Source: Gloeopeniophorella convolvens
Lineage: Eukaryota > Basidiomycota > Agaricomycetes > Russulales
Length of the DNA: 64,000 nt
Direction of reading: 5' to 3'
NCBI GenBank assembly: GCA_022496205.1
Contig: WTXD01000009.1
Coordinates: 124,001 to 188,000, forward strand
The notes under the pieces: model-generated
The model's database searches: none
Seen by the model: the letters and a program-made list of their open reading frames with translations, nothing else
Told to the model about the DNA's origin: nothing
Shown here: piece by piece, positions 53,141 to 63,118 of the stretch
Numbering within the stretch: position 1 is the first letter of the stretch
Layout: each line of letters starts with the position of its first letter
Translations under genes and position numbers: made by a program

Positions 53141-55584
53141 ATGTTCCCTCAACGCTGGCGGTCTGCGCTCAGCATTCTCATCCCCTCGCTCCTCCTGCTT
53201 GTCTCGACCGCCCCCACCGACGGTGTGTGCTGTCTCGCATAGCTCGCCGAGCGCCCCCTGATGCTTCCTCATCCATTCAGTTCCCTCCGCTGCATCCTTC
53301 TATGTGCCTTCATTACCGGACTTGCACCAGGACCTACTTCATCCACTCCACATCTATGCTGGACATCTTGGCGCGGATCCCGGCGCAGCAAACTTGCCAG
53401 ACACTACTGTCACGGCAAATCTATACTTCGTTCTCATCAAAGCCCGGCGCGCTGCAGACAGAGAACGGATCATGTTTTGGTTCAATGTCGGTGTTGTGCA
53501 TCTAGCTGCCCACTGTCGTCGCTGACACGTGCGTTATAGGGTGGTCCAGGATGCTCGTCCTTCGACGGCCTTATGATGGAGATTGGGCCTTGGCGTGTAG
53601 ACGGCACCGGCGGTTTCAAGACGATAGAAGGTGGCTGGGAAGAATACACCACAATGGTCTACAGTAAGTCTTGGTCTCCAGAAGCATCTATCGTGCTCAT
53701 TTCCTGCTTGCAGTTGACCAGCCTGCTGGCACTGGCTATTCGTATACTAGCACAGACCGCTATGCGCACGAACTATCTGAAGTATCGTCATTTCCCATCG
53801 CCTTCGAGACATACTCTGACGTGTCACTTAGGCTGCCGACCAGTTCATACAATTTCTACGTAATTTCTATCTTGTGTTCCCTGAATACCAAACTATGGAT
53901 GTACGTGCGCATGTCTCACTTCCGATGACAGCTCTACAAACACATTCTAGACCTATATTGCAGGCGAGAGTTTCGCGGGACAATACATACCGTACTTCTG
54001 TGAGCCCAGCTTATATCTAGAACCGCTCAGCCTCTAAAATTAACGCGAGTTCAGCGGAGGCTGTCCTCAATTCTAACCTCGGTGTCAACCTTCGCGGGGC
54101 GGCTATCGGTAATGGCTGGATCGATGCGCGACGCCAATATCCTGCCTATCTCGACTACGCTGTGAAGCATGGTCTAGTGGAGCAAGGCTCTGCTGTGGGT
54201 TTTGTCTCCTCCAGAATGCCACGGAGCTGACCTGCCACCTCTTCAGCAATACGAGAGAGGAAAGAAGGTTACAGATGACTGTATGGCCTTACTGAACAAT
54301 ATGGAAGGAGAGCCGGTACATGTCGATGTTTGTGAGAGGGTTATGCATGCAGTTGTCAACGAGCCCGGAGGTGCAGAGTATGTTCATTCACGGGTCCATC
54401 AAGGCCACGCTGACAACTAGCTCAGCGAGCAGGCCGGACTTTGTTTGAATATGTATGACGTCCGTCTCAAGGACGAAATACCGGCATGCGGCATGAATTG
54501 GCCCCTCGACCTGAAGAACATCACAACGTATCTTCGGGTGCGCCCCTCTTCACATCTGTCCTTGACCGACCACTCAGAATCACACTAGCGCCCGGATGTC
54601 GTCAGTGCTCTCCATGCCACGGCCAAGTCGGAGGCCTGGGTTGAGTGCCAGTCACGGATTCACCGCGAGTTGAGTCTGCGGAACTCACAGTCGTCGGTGA
54701 CTGTGCTGCCGCGGATCCTGGAGAGGATCCCTGTCATGATCTTCGCTGGTGATCAGGACTTAATCTGCAATTACGTGGGTCAGGAAAGCTTGATCCAAGC
54801 CTTAACTTGGAATGGAGGCAAAGGGCTGGGGGTACGGTCAACATTTATCGTCGGTTCTTCATCTCATCATCCGTATAGAAAGTGGAGACCCAAACATGGA
54901 TCGTCGCTGACACGCCCGCCGGAACATGGGTGTCTTCGAGGAACTTGACATATGTGAAGGTTAGCCGACTACGAACGCAGTTGCTTCAGCGCACCGACTG
55001 GTCACTTGCAGATCTTCAATGCTTCTCACATGGCAGGGTATGACCAGCTCCACGCAACGCACGACATGATCTTACGATTCATGGGAATGAACTTTTCCGC
55101 GATCACTGACGGCACAGCGCGGATTCCGAGCAGCGTTGGGGGCGACGCCAAGCCCGAGTTCCTCGAGAGCACACCGGCCTCTTCTTCACCTGTACCGTCT
55201 ATGACGAAGACGCCAGAGCAAGACAAGGCGATGTGGGAAGGTGTGTATCGCCTTTGTCTCTTGGTTCACCCCTCGGTCTCACGTTCCGTAGCATACTACA
55301 ACGCCGGGTCAGCTGCAATTGTTCTGATACTCATCGTCATTGCGCTCGGAACTGTGCTCTGGTGCCGCATCCGCAGGCGGCGTTTACGTGGCCTGCCAGT
55401 CTCGACGAACGAGGAGGAAACCATCCCGCTCACTCGCAGCGTTCCCGCGATAGATGAAAACGGGGATACCGACGGGGGCGAATTCCGTGCGCGGAAAGGG
55501 AAGGAACGTGCTCTGGAGACCGAACCGTCGCCCATATTTGACGTGGGTGATTCTGACGAGGAGGGGGCTGGCCACGGGCGATAG
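53141..55584 (+). CDS. KEX1: Kex1-type serine carboxypeptidase (membrane-bound)
   Basis: Late-Golgi carboxypeptidase that trims C-terminal Lys/Arg from secreted peptides such as pheromones after Kex2 cleavage. Signal peptide [20 protein letters not shown]. Joined exons give [39 protein letters not shown] and [20 protein letters not shown]. The catalytic Ser lies in [20 protein letters not shown], the Asp in [20 protein letters not shown] and the His in [21 protein letters not shown] single helix ([17 protein letters not shown]) precedes an Arg-rich cytoplasmic stretch and an acidic tail ([12 protein letters not shown]). About ten introns of 45-60 bp; the conserved order and triad are complete. 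Confidence 0.92.
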
Positions 55585-55659
55585 CACTCGCATACACATA
55601 GCGTATATATATATTCGTATTATTTTTGCATGGTTAGACGGGCTGGTGCATTGGCTATA

Positions 55660-56053
55660 CTATGGTAGACGGGGATATGCACAAGACGGGGAAGTGCACA
55701 TTTTGCCAAGGTCGGCCTCGCACGCAGCAACAGCCGCATAGAATCTCTTGAAACTTCTACACAATGAATATATTGATAGATTCTTCATGGTCGTAAAGTT
55801 TGGAGTTGATTGAGTGACCGGATAGTTCTGGAGAAATCGGTGTTTCTGGGACATTGATATGCACATGGCGCTTCTCTCTCGACTTCGGCTTCGTCCTGGC
55901 ACGCTCAGATCTCAACGAATAAAATCCAAATTCTGTAGGTACATAAAGGACACATTGGGGAATGCATATATGGAATTTCAAGGGATTCAATGAGGGACAG
56001 ACCCAGGAGGACGGGGAAATGCACATTTGTGTGCATATCCCCGTCCACCATAG
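55660..56053. mobile_element. TA-flanked TIR element (MITE-like) with internal hairpin
   Basis: The first 24 bases (55660-55683, starting CTATGGTAGACGGGGATATG) match the inverted last 24 (56030-56053) at 23 positions. TA dinucleotides flank both ends (55658-55659, 56054-56055). The 394-bp unit has no transposase frame. Inside each end lies another copy of the GACGGGGA-x-x-TGCACA core: direct on the left (55668-55683 and from 55685), inverted on the right (56010-56025 against 56030-56045). The right end is therefore a 16-bp hairpin with a 4-base loop. TA borders suggest a mariner/pogo-type origin. Confidence 0.75.
56010..56045. repeat. 16-bp hairpin at right end of TIR element
   Basis: GACGGGGAAATGCACA is followed by TTTG and then TGTGCATATCCCCGTC; the arms pair at 15 of 16 positions. 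It is part of the sub-terminal repeats of the element and may be a transposase-binding duplication. Confidence 0.6.
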
Positions 56054-56746
56054 TATTGTTACCCTCTTCACAAGCATGTCTCTCCGCGCGGTCTCTTAAG
56101 CTCGCTTCGGGTTCACTTTGCACAATGGATCAACGACTACCAACACCAGCAATATTGTAACATTAGCAAGGTGCCTAATGGGCAGGCACGTCGAACAAAT
56201 TCACCAACAGTATTGGCATACCAAGTTATTGCCAGAGAACAAGATATTATATATTATATCTTAAACGGCACGCGGACTAATTACAGGCTTGCGCACCAGC
56301 GAATGCCGAACAGGAAAAGAAAATGTCTGCGTTATGGTTTCACCAAACCGTCAAGGCCACATAGTGACAAAATACGGCAAGTACAGGAATATAACGCCAC
56401 GCCAGCCACCCAGCATCAGCCCTCTGCCTCACGCCACGAATCAACACCTCACGGTGGATCCAGCGGCGTAAGACAGTAGTGAGGGCGAGCTAGGAGCAGC
56501 CACGCTCAGTCTCGTGAGCACCCCGGAGAGCGCCTCGCTCCGTCGACCTGAAAGGAACGTCACCAGAAGAACTAACCTCTGCGCCGAAGCTAACGTTTCG
56601 GAGGGTCGAGCGGACACTTGAAAAGACAAGAGGCAAAATTGGGGCGTTTATATTTGTACCGGGATGTCGGGGCCTGAATTCTTAACGCCGACGCCACCGA
56701 CGCGTCGCGCGTCCTGCTGCGCCGCCTCTTACACACCTCATTGAGC

Positions 56747-57520
56747 ATGTCTCAGAACAGGACGTCTTACGCACCGAGGCAATCACGGTTGTCTGTGCGG
56801 CCCAGGGGACGGGAGTCCATATTTCCAGGAGGTTCGGAATGGCATCGCGAAGACTCGCAATCAGTGTTCAGCCCCGATCTTTTGGAGAGCGTGCTTACGA
56901 TGGAGGATTGCTGTGAGGAGGTGAGCATCATCAGGCTGTCTACAGCCATCATCTCATTTTTTAGGCCTATGAAGCACAACAAATCCTCAGGAATGGTACC
57001 TATGATCTTCCACGTATGGCACGCGTGTTGGACAATCAGCGGGTACGCAGCTGCAAAGCATGAGGCAAGGTGTCGTACTGATTGTAATCTGACAGGTGTT
57101 CCTTCTTGTAGATGAGGGCACAGTGGAGAAATACAAGGCGGATCTGAATGAAGAAATTGAACCTCAAGTCGCCGAGCTCATGTCGCGCGCTGAGAAGGGT
57201 CTGAAGGCGCTGCAAAAGAAACAGCTCGCACTGCAAACGAAGGTGTGCCACTCGTCGTTAAAAACTGTACATGGCAGTCTCATTTATGTATCAGGTCGAC
57301 ACGGCCCAATCAAGACCCCATTTACGCGTTGCATCTGGCGGAACGGCGGGGAACAAGCTAGAGAATCGACGCCTACAGCTGCTTGTGAAGCAGCGCGAGC
57401 GTATGGAGGCACAACTTTGGGAGCTGGAATCCGAAATCTTAGAGTTGGCAAGTCATCTCGACATTTTAATCGATTATGTGGCTTACTCCTGTCCAGGAGG
57501 CAGCGCAGAAGCGAGCATAG
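56747..57520 (+). CDS. SPC19: DASH/Dam1 complex subunit SPC19
   Basis: Outer-kinetochore protein of the DASH ring that couples chromosomes to spindle microtubules. Five exons (56747-56920, 56965-57042, 57096-57242, 57295-57447, 57497-57520) give 191 residues. Conserved blocks: SPDLLESVLTMEDCCEEAYE, GTYDLPRMARVLDNQRVFLL, VDEGTVEKYKADLNEEIEPQ, then the coiled coil ALQKKQLALQTKVDTAQSRP and NKLENRRLQLLVKQRERMEA, ending LESEILELEAAQKRA. The last intron (57448-57496) begins GCAAGT, a GC-AG type donor. A GT donor two bases further on would run into a long out-of-family tail. The start is the ATG of MSQNRTSYAPRQSR. Convergent with the molybdenum cofactor gene, 126 bp apart. Confidence 0.85.
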
Positions 57521-57646
57521 ACATTGCTGATCATACCATCGGGGCCACGGTGCTGTGCTCACCAATGTTCAAAAGGCGATATATCAACTGCGTTTGGCTA
57601 GACAGGAGGCAACCACATCTCAGCACTTCGATACAGCGCGACACAC

Positions 57647-60111
57647 TCAAACCATGTTCAATTCCCCGATCAGGAATGCCTCCACGGTATCCCCCTCCTG
57701 AACCTGTTGTGGGCCTTGTTCCGTTCTTTCGGGTAGGATGACGAGGCCATTAGCGAGGTTCAAGCTGGCAACTCGACTGGACCGTTGTCCGCCGGTGCTG
57801 GACGCTACCAGTCCTTCCTTCGTAGGGCCGATGATGACGCGATGGAACTCTACACGGGGGTCCAGCCGCATGTTGTCGTGCAGCTAGATGTGGTTCCTTC
57901 AGATGTCTCTTCAACCGACTTTGTAGATTGCAATGCATACCTTCACATGTACTCTGGGGAATTGAGTATTCTCTTCGCGCCACCCTCCCAGTTTCCTCAA
58001 GGCTGGTACGACGAAGACATGGAATGTCACCAGGGCCGAAGCCGGATTCCCGGGAAGCGCAAATATGGGTTTGTGTACGACACCACCTGAAGCTGCTACT
58101 GGGACGGTGGCAAACGTCGTCGGCTTTCCCGGTTTGATCTTGATACGCCCGAAATGGATCGTTCCGTCGAATTCTCGTTCGATGACGGGCTTGAGCAGGT
58201 CGCTAGAACCCATTGACGTGCCGCCTGTGGTGAGCAGTATGTCTGCCTTCTCCAAGCCAACTTTTATGGCAGCGACATGCGCTTGTATGCTGTGGAGCAA
58301 TCAACATACATCGGCGGTTCGTTAGCTACCAACCGAGACGAACCTGTCACTGGCGATGCCGAGGTCCACTACCTCGTACCCAAGCCCCTCAAGGGCAGCT
58401 TGCAATGATGGCCGATTGGTATCCCAAACGCCAGCCCACCCGAGTGCGGACTCCCCCGCAGGTTCCTTGATGTCCTGGAGTTCATTTCCCGTACTCAAGA
58501 CTGCGACGATGGGTTTGCGAACGACGTCGACCTGACCCGGGGGTCGTGGTCAAAGGCAGGCTAAAATCATCTGACGGTCGTGCCTGGCTCACCTCTCTTC
58601 GCCCAACAAACGCAAGGGATCCTATCTCGCCTCCAGTGCTTCGCAACAGATCGCCCTTTTGCAGCACCAGAGCTCCTGCCTTGACATCTGAGCCGGGTTC
58701 CCGTACGTTCTCTCCAGCAGGAACCGAGGCTACTGTTTCGACCTCCTGCTCTTCGACGTCGAGCCCATCTTCATCTTTCGTGGAAGAAACGAGGCACGTA
58801 TCTTCGACCATTATCACCGTATCAGTTCCTGCCGGCAGCAGGGCGCCTGTATTAATGCGGTAGATGGTCGATTCCGGCAGTGTTTCAGACAATTTGTGCG
58901 TCGCCGGGGTGACTACACGGTAAACACCGGGGTTGTCGCTCGCTGCGGTTCTTGATTTAGCATGGTGGATGTACTGAAATGGACGGCTGAGGAAGCTCAC
59001 ATCGTAGAGCATACCCATCGACGCTTGTCGTCCTGGAAATAGGGACGTCCTGGTGCGCGAATATGTCCTCCGCGAGCACATGCCCCTTGAGCGCCGAAGT
59101 TACCTATAGCCCACCACACTGCCATCAAATTGATTCGTGTGCACGGCACGGTGAAGGCTTACAGGCAACCTCGTAGTGCCCAGAGATACGATCTTGTCCA
59201 TAATGAGGTGCATGGCCTCATCAAATGAGATCAGCGGGTATGGTGAGACGCGATGACGAGCAGTCGCTACGATTGACAAGATGGGACGACTGTCGCATGA
59301 TCGACATCCTCAAAAGCTCAAGTGCTCACCTGGTAAGCTCGGATCGTGCGAGAGAATAGTTCTCGGTTGGGGATCGTGGTGTTCATGAGCACCGTAGTGA
59401 TGTCGATGGGAGTGCCCGTGGTGATGGCCGTGCCCATGGTGCCCATGACCTTCAGCTTGCGCGGCTAGTGTGTTGTGGACGCTCTTTCCAGATCCTCCCC
59501 GAATAAGCTCTACTGCATGATTCACAACACCGGACGACAAGAGCGCATCCATGCACTCTCTCACCGCCTTGACGCTTCCAGGCAGGGTTACTATGAGGGT
59601 GTTCCCTATGGTCCCGGCTACAGGCCGGGCGAGCGCAGCCAGAGGCGTATGGTTCAAGGACGAGGCCAGTAGCAGATGGACAATGCCAGGCGCCTGCCGC
59701 TCAATCAAGGGAGATATCGCCTGTAGAGCATATATCGAACGTCAGTAGAGCAATGCGCTGGCTTCACTGAAGAGAGACGCTGAGTGACCTCAGGCGTACG
59801 GTCACGGACACCAAACCCAGTCCCTCCAGTAGTAATTATCCAATCTGCGTCATCTGAGGACCATTTGCGGACTATGTTTCGGATCGCTGCTTCTTCATCA
59901 GGGACAATCTGTTCGAACTTTACCTGGTATTGCTGCTCGAGCAGTATATCTCGAATGGTGGGGCCAGATATATCTGCAGACTTGTCCCTAAATGCTGTAT
60001 CGCTGACTATGCCCGTAAAAATGAATGCCTCTCAGTGAAGACACCCCCGACTTGAATACGGAAAGCCTCACTCGTGAGCACAGCGACCCGAACTGGCTCT
60101 TCTGCAGACAT
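57647..60111 (-). CDS. Gephyrin-type molybdenum cofactor biosynthesis protein (MogA-MoeA fusion)
   Basis: Bifunctional enzyme that adenylates molybdopterin (G/MogA domain) and then inserts molybdate (E/MoeA domain), giving cofactor for nitrate reductase and sulphite oxidase. Start MSAEEPVRVAVLTS. The G domain has DWIITTGGTGFGVRDRTPEA, LARPVAGTIGNTLIVTLPGS and VKAVRECMDALLSSGVVNHA. A His-rich linker (about 59460-59370; HGHHGHGHHHGHSHRHH) joins it to the E domain. That includes IYRINTGALLPAGTDTVIMV, VPAGENVREPGSDVKAG, ILLTTGGTSMGSSDLLKPVI and ALPGNPASALVTFHVFVVPA, with the C-terminal beta-barrel DPRVEFHRVI to EAFLIGELNMV. Domain order G-E is that of gephyrin and fungal CnxE/NIT-9, opposite to plant Cnx1. 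Several short introns. Confidence 0.9.
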
Positions 60112-60314
60112 GGCAGTCCTGGCTCGTGTTGAAATAAATCATGTCAGCTCCTTCGCTGGCGCTGAAGAGGCGCGCGAGTCATCAATCACGGACACGTGTC
60201 TCCTCTCGTGACTGCTGGTCGAAGTCCAAGCCTAGCGTGATTTACCAGAGCCCCCGCCTCTCACTAGAACTGACCCCGCCTTACATATGTGCAACCAAGA
60301 TTGAGTACATGAAT

Positions 60315-62997
60315 CTAGATCACCAGCTCTTCGATCTGATACAACCCCACGCCTATCGAAGCCTGCTCGTGCGCAAGCTTTCTGCGCCGCCTCCAATCCT
60401 CTAGCTGTGCAGGAGGTTTCTGCTTCTCGGAGACGATCTTCCCTTGTGCCTTGGCGAAGGACCCCAACGGTTCTTGGAGTGATTGAAGCTCGTCTATGAG
60501 AGTGAGCTCAGACTGAAGGTGGGCAGAAAGCCGACGAAGAAGTTTATGCGATGGTGCGTGTTGGAGGAGCGTCAAGAACGTCGCATCGAGGGTTGCTCGC
60601 AAAAATATAAGGACCTTTGTGAACACCGTCAGCGGACGCGTTGCGTGACGAGTCTGGACTAACCTTGTGCAGAGGAGGGACACCTTTCCTCTCGGGAACT
60701 GGCGCTGAATCTCCGTTTGCGCTAACATCGAGTGCCAGATTGGCTCCACGCGAAGAATAATCCACCAACCAATCGTCAATGATTGTAAGAATGGGGAGTA
60801 TGACTTCCGCTTGATTCAGCTGCTCTCTGATAGCCAGGCGCAGGGCTGCATCAGAGGAGTTGTACGACACGCAAGAGGCCAGCATTGATGATAATGACGG
60901 AGCACCTGTGGCAGGGCCGTCCACCTCCATGTCATTGGAGCTAGCAGCTTGTCTGGTGTCTCTGCTGAGGTCCGTTGAGCGGAGAAGAGAGATCACATCG
61001 ATTTCCGGGAGGTCAGGCACTGTGTCAAGGGCGAGTTGGATCGCTTGCTAAACGAAGAATGAGTATTGCGACCCAGGCGAAAGGGTGTGTGAATACTTAC
61101 CCAATCTTTATGGTCCATGAGCAGCCCAAGGAGGCCTTTTGATAGCATACCTGCAGTCACGACACGCTTCTCTAAAATATGACGTATAGTCTTGGCTGGG
61201 TAGAGTGTAGAAGCCGGTTTTGAAGGCTGCATGACAATCTCTAGGATTTTTCGGACAAACTCGTGCCCGTATTTTGTGTGAACCTTTTCAGCGTGTGAGG
61301 GGGATAGCGAAATACCCGAGGCACGAACATACTGCGTGCCCATCTCGGACTGACGGGTCGGAAGGCTTCTCTGCCCATTCAAAGAACGCAGAATCGACGG
61401 CTTCAGGACGATTTTGCTGGACTGCGGATCGCAGCTTGTCGAGGGTGTCGCGATAGTCCTTATCCAGGCCGACAGTCAGTGCCTCACCATTCGACAAGGT
61501 GATGGACTTAGCCAACCACCTTGCACTGCTCGAGGCGCGGCCCATGGCATTCGCGATGGTGGATGTGGTGGGTGCCGTCACTGGGGCGACGAGGACAGCC
61601 GAGCGAGACGAAGGTGACTTGGCAGTTGAGTCCGAGGAGACGGATAGTAGGACCTGAGTGTTCAGTGCAGGCACCAGCTCCAAAGAGATCGAGCCTTTGG
61701 GTGATGCGAGGTTGGCTGGGAGCGGGAAGGTGTGGTATGCAAGGACTACCGAATACCGGAGGTCCCAGAGTAGCAATGTCAAGTCCTGTGACTGGGCCAC
61801 CACCCCTCCGAGAAGGACGAGAGAAGATCCCATTGAGAGGATGGAGACAGTTCTCGCGCTGCGATGGGATAAAGTGGCTTTGGACGCCCCTTCAATAAAC
61901 GAGAGGTGGGCAATCCTCAGTGAGGACGAGATTGACCGCAGTAGTAGAGACCCTGGAAGTTCTAACCCCAGCTCGAACGATTTCCACTGGCCGTCGCTTT
62001 CTGTGCTGGAGCTTAGCTATTCATGGAGTCACCACAGAACAAAGACTCACGGAGACAAGTTATATACCCCGATGGGCTGCAAGAGGCATCAACAACCACC
62101 TAAAGCCCAGTTGAGCCTGAGTCATTGGGATTACGGGAACCTGACCTACCCCGTCAACAGGAACAGCTTTGTCAAGAACTGTAGAGATGTCGTCTTCATC
62201 GATAGACAACACGCATATTCGGATCTGGCCCTCTAAGTAAAAGACCAGAACGAGGGTGGCCAATGGAGTGATAGTTTGCGTAGGCATGAATGTCGTAGAG
62301 GTATTTGGAAACACAAAAGCTCTGAGCACCGGCGACTTGCTCTGTGACCGCCACTCTGCCTTCTGAGAAGAGAGGTCTGCGTCCATCACAGTCACATCGC
62401 CATCAGGCGAAAGTAGGAGTATGTTTTCGACGCCATCGAGAACGTGTATTTGGGATACCCTATGAGGCGCCTGCACAGTAGTCAGTTTGGAGGGTGCCTC
62501 TCGAGGGTATTGGCGGCGCACCGTGATCGACTTCCTTTTTTCCTGCGCCCTCTCGCTAGTCTCGGGAGACTGTGTTTCATCCCACATCCAAACAATTCTG
62601 CCATGGTCCTCGCTTTTTATTCCAGTTGATTTTTCAATTGCGGCATATATCCTCCGCACTTTTGTTCCGTTGTCCGTTATGGTGCGCGAGATAGAGGGCC
62701 CAGCAAAGCTCGTGGATGGACCGAGAGAATACGTGCCGGCAGCGTGCAAGTCGGAGACCTGATAGAACGATAAGGATTGTCATCCGCGCATACACAAAGA
62801 AGTCCAAGTTGCCTTACATCGAGGACATGCACGCCATCCCCATTTACAGTGATAGTAGCGAACCCCTCTTTTGCCCTCGAGCTGCTCGGTCGGTGGTGGG
62901 ACACGTAGACGTTTTGATGTGGTTGTACAGCAGAAGCGCTTCGCCTGAGGGAGTCATAGCTAGAGAGTAGGAAAGGCTCGCCTACTACTGCACTCAT
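60315..62997 (-). CDS. Probable nucleolar t-UTP protein (Utp8/NOL11-like)
   Basis: Start MSAVVGEPFLLSSYDSLRRS. Next comes FATITVNGDGVHVLDV joined over an intron to SDLHAAGTYSLGPSTSFAGP. The sequence then shows beta-propeller-like blades (GRIVWMWDE; VSQIHVLDGVENILLLSPDG; DVTVMDADL; TLVLVFYLEGQIRICVLS; LVLLGGVVAQSQDLTLLLWD; LRYSVVLAYHTFPLPANLAS). A helical C-terminal half follows (LPEIDVISLLRSTDL; LRLAIREQLNQAEVILPILT; QLEDWRRRRKLAHEQASIGV), ending ELVI (stop 60315-60317). A propeller followed by a helical tail beginning with F-x-L is the layout of Utp8/NOL11, which act in rDNA transcription and early pre-rRNA processing. The match is by architecture and short motifs only. A TTAGGG tandem upstream fits a ribosome-biogenesis gene. 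Confidence 0.45.
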
Positions 62998-63118
62998 TCT
63001 TCTGTTCTGCCTTCGGTATAGCAGGGAGCAGAACTTGAGCTCACGTTCTGAGTGGGTTTAAGGCCCAAAATTAGGGTTAGGGCTTAACGATGCATCCGCA
63101 ACCCATGCACCCGCATCT
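62998..63118. promoter_or_regulatory. Promoter of Utp8/NOL11-like gene
   Basis: 121 bp between tandem minus-strand genes contains the promoter of the nucleolar-type gene and the 3' end of the next. It includes the TTAGGG tandem listed separately. Confidence 0.5.
63071..63082 (+). promoter_or_regulatory. Telobox-like TTAGGGTTAGGG tandem
   Basis: Two perfect TTAGGG units, the fungal telomere repeat, lie 74 bp upstream of the start codon at 62997. Such sites in fungal promoters can be bound by Tbf1/TRF-like Myb proteins that drive ribosomal and snoRNA genes. Interstitial telomere scar is an alternative, but two units in a short promoter fits a regulatory site better. Confidence 0.5.

Larger units (their letters stand above)
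55585..56746. other. KEX1 to SPC19 spacer with TIR element
   Basis: 1.16 kb between tandem plus-strand genes. The left third is the inverted-repeat element at 55660-56053. The rest is AT-rich up to about 56280 (including a 22-base near-palindrome, 56241-56262, with 7-bp arms) and GC-rich toward SPC19. No coding potential seen. Confidence 0.55.

Noticed and set aside
56241..56262. AT-rich palindrome as a replication origin or terminator
   Set aside because: A single 7-bp-arm near-palindrome in AT-rich spacer is expected by chance and has no supporting context.
63071..63082. Internal telomere or chromosome-fusion scar
   Set aside because: Only two TTAGGG units, inside an ordinary promoter between intact genes on both sides.
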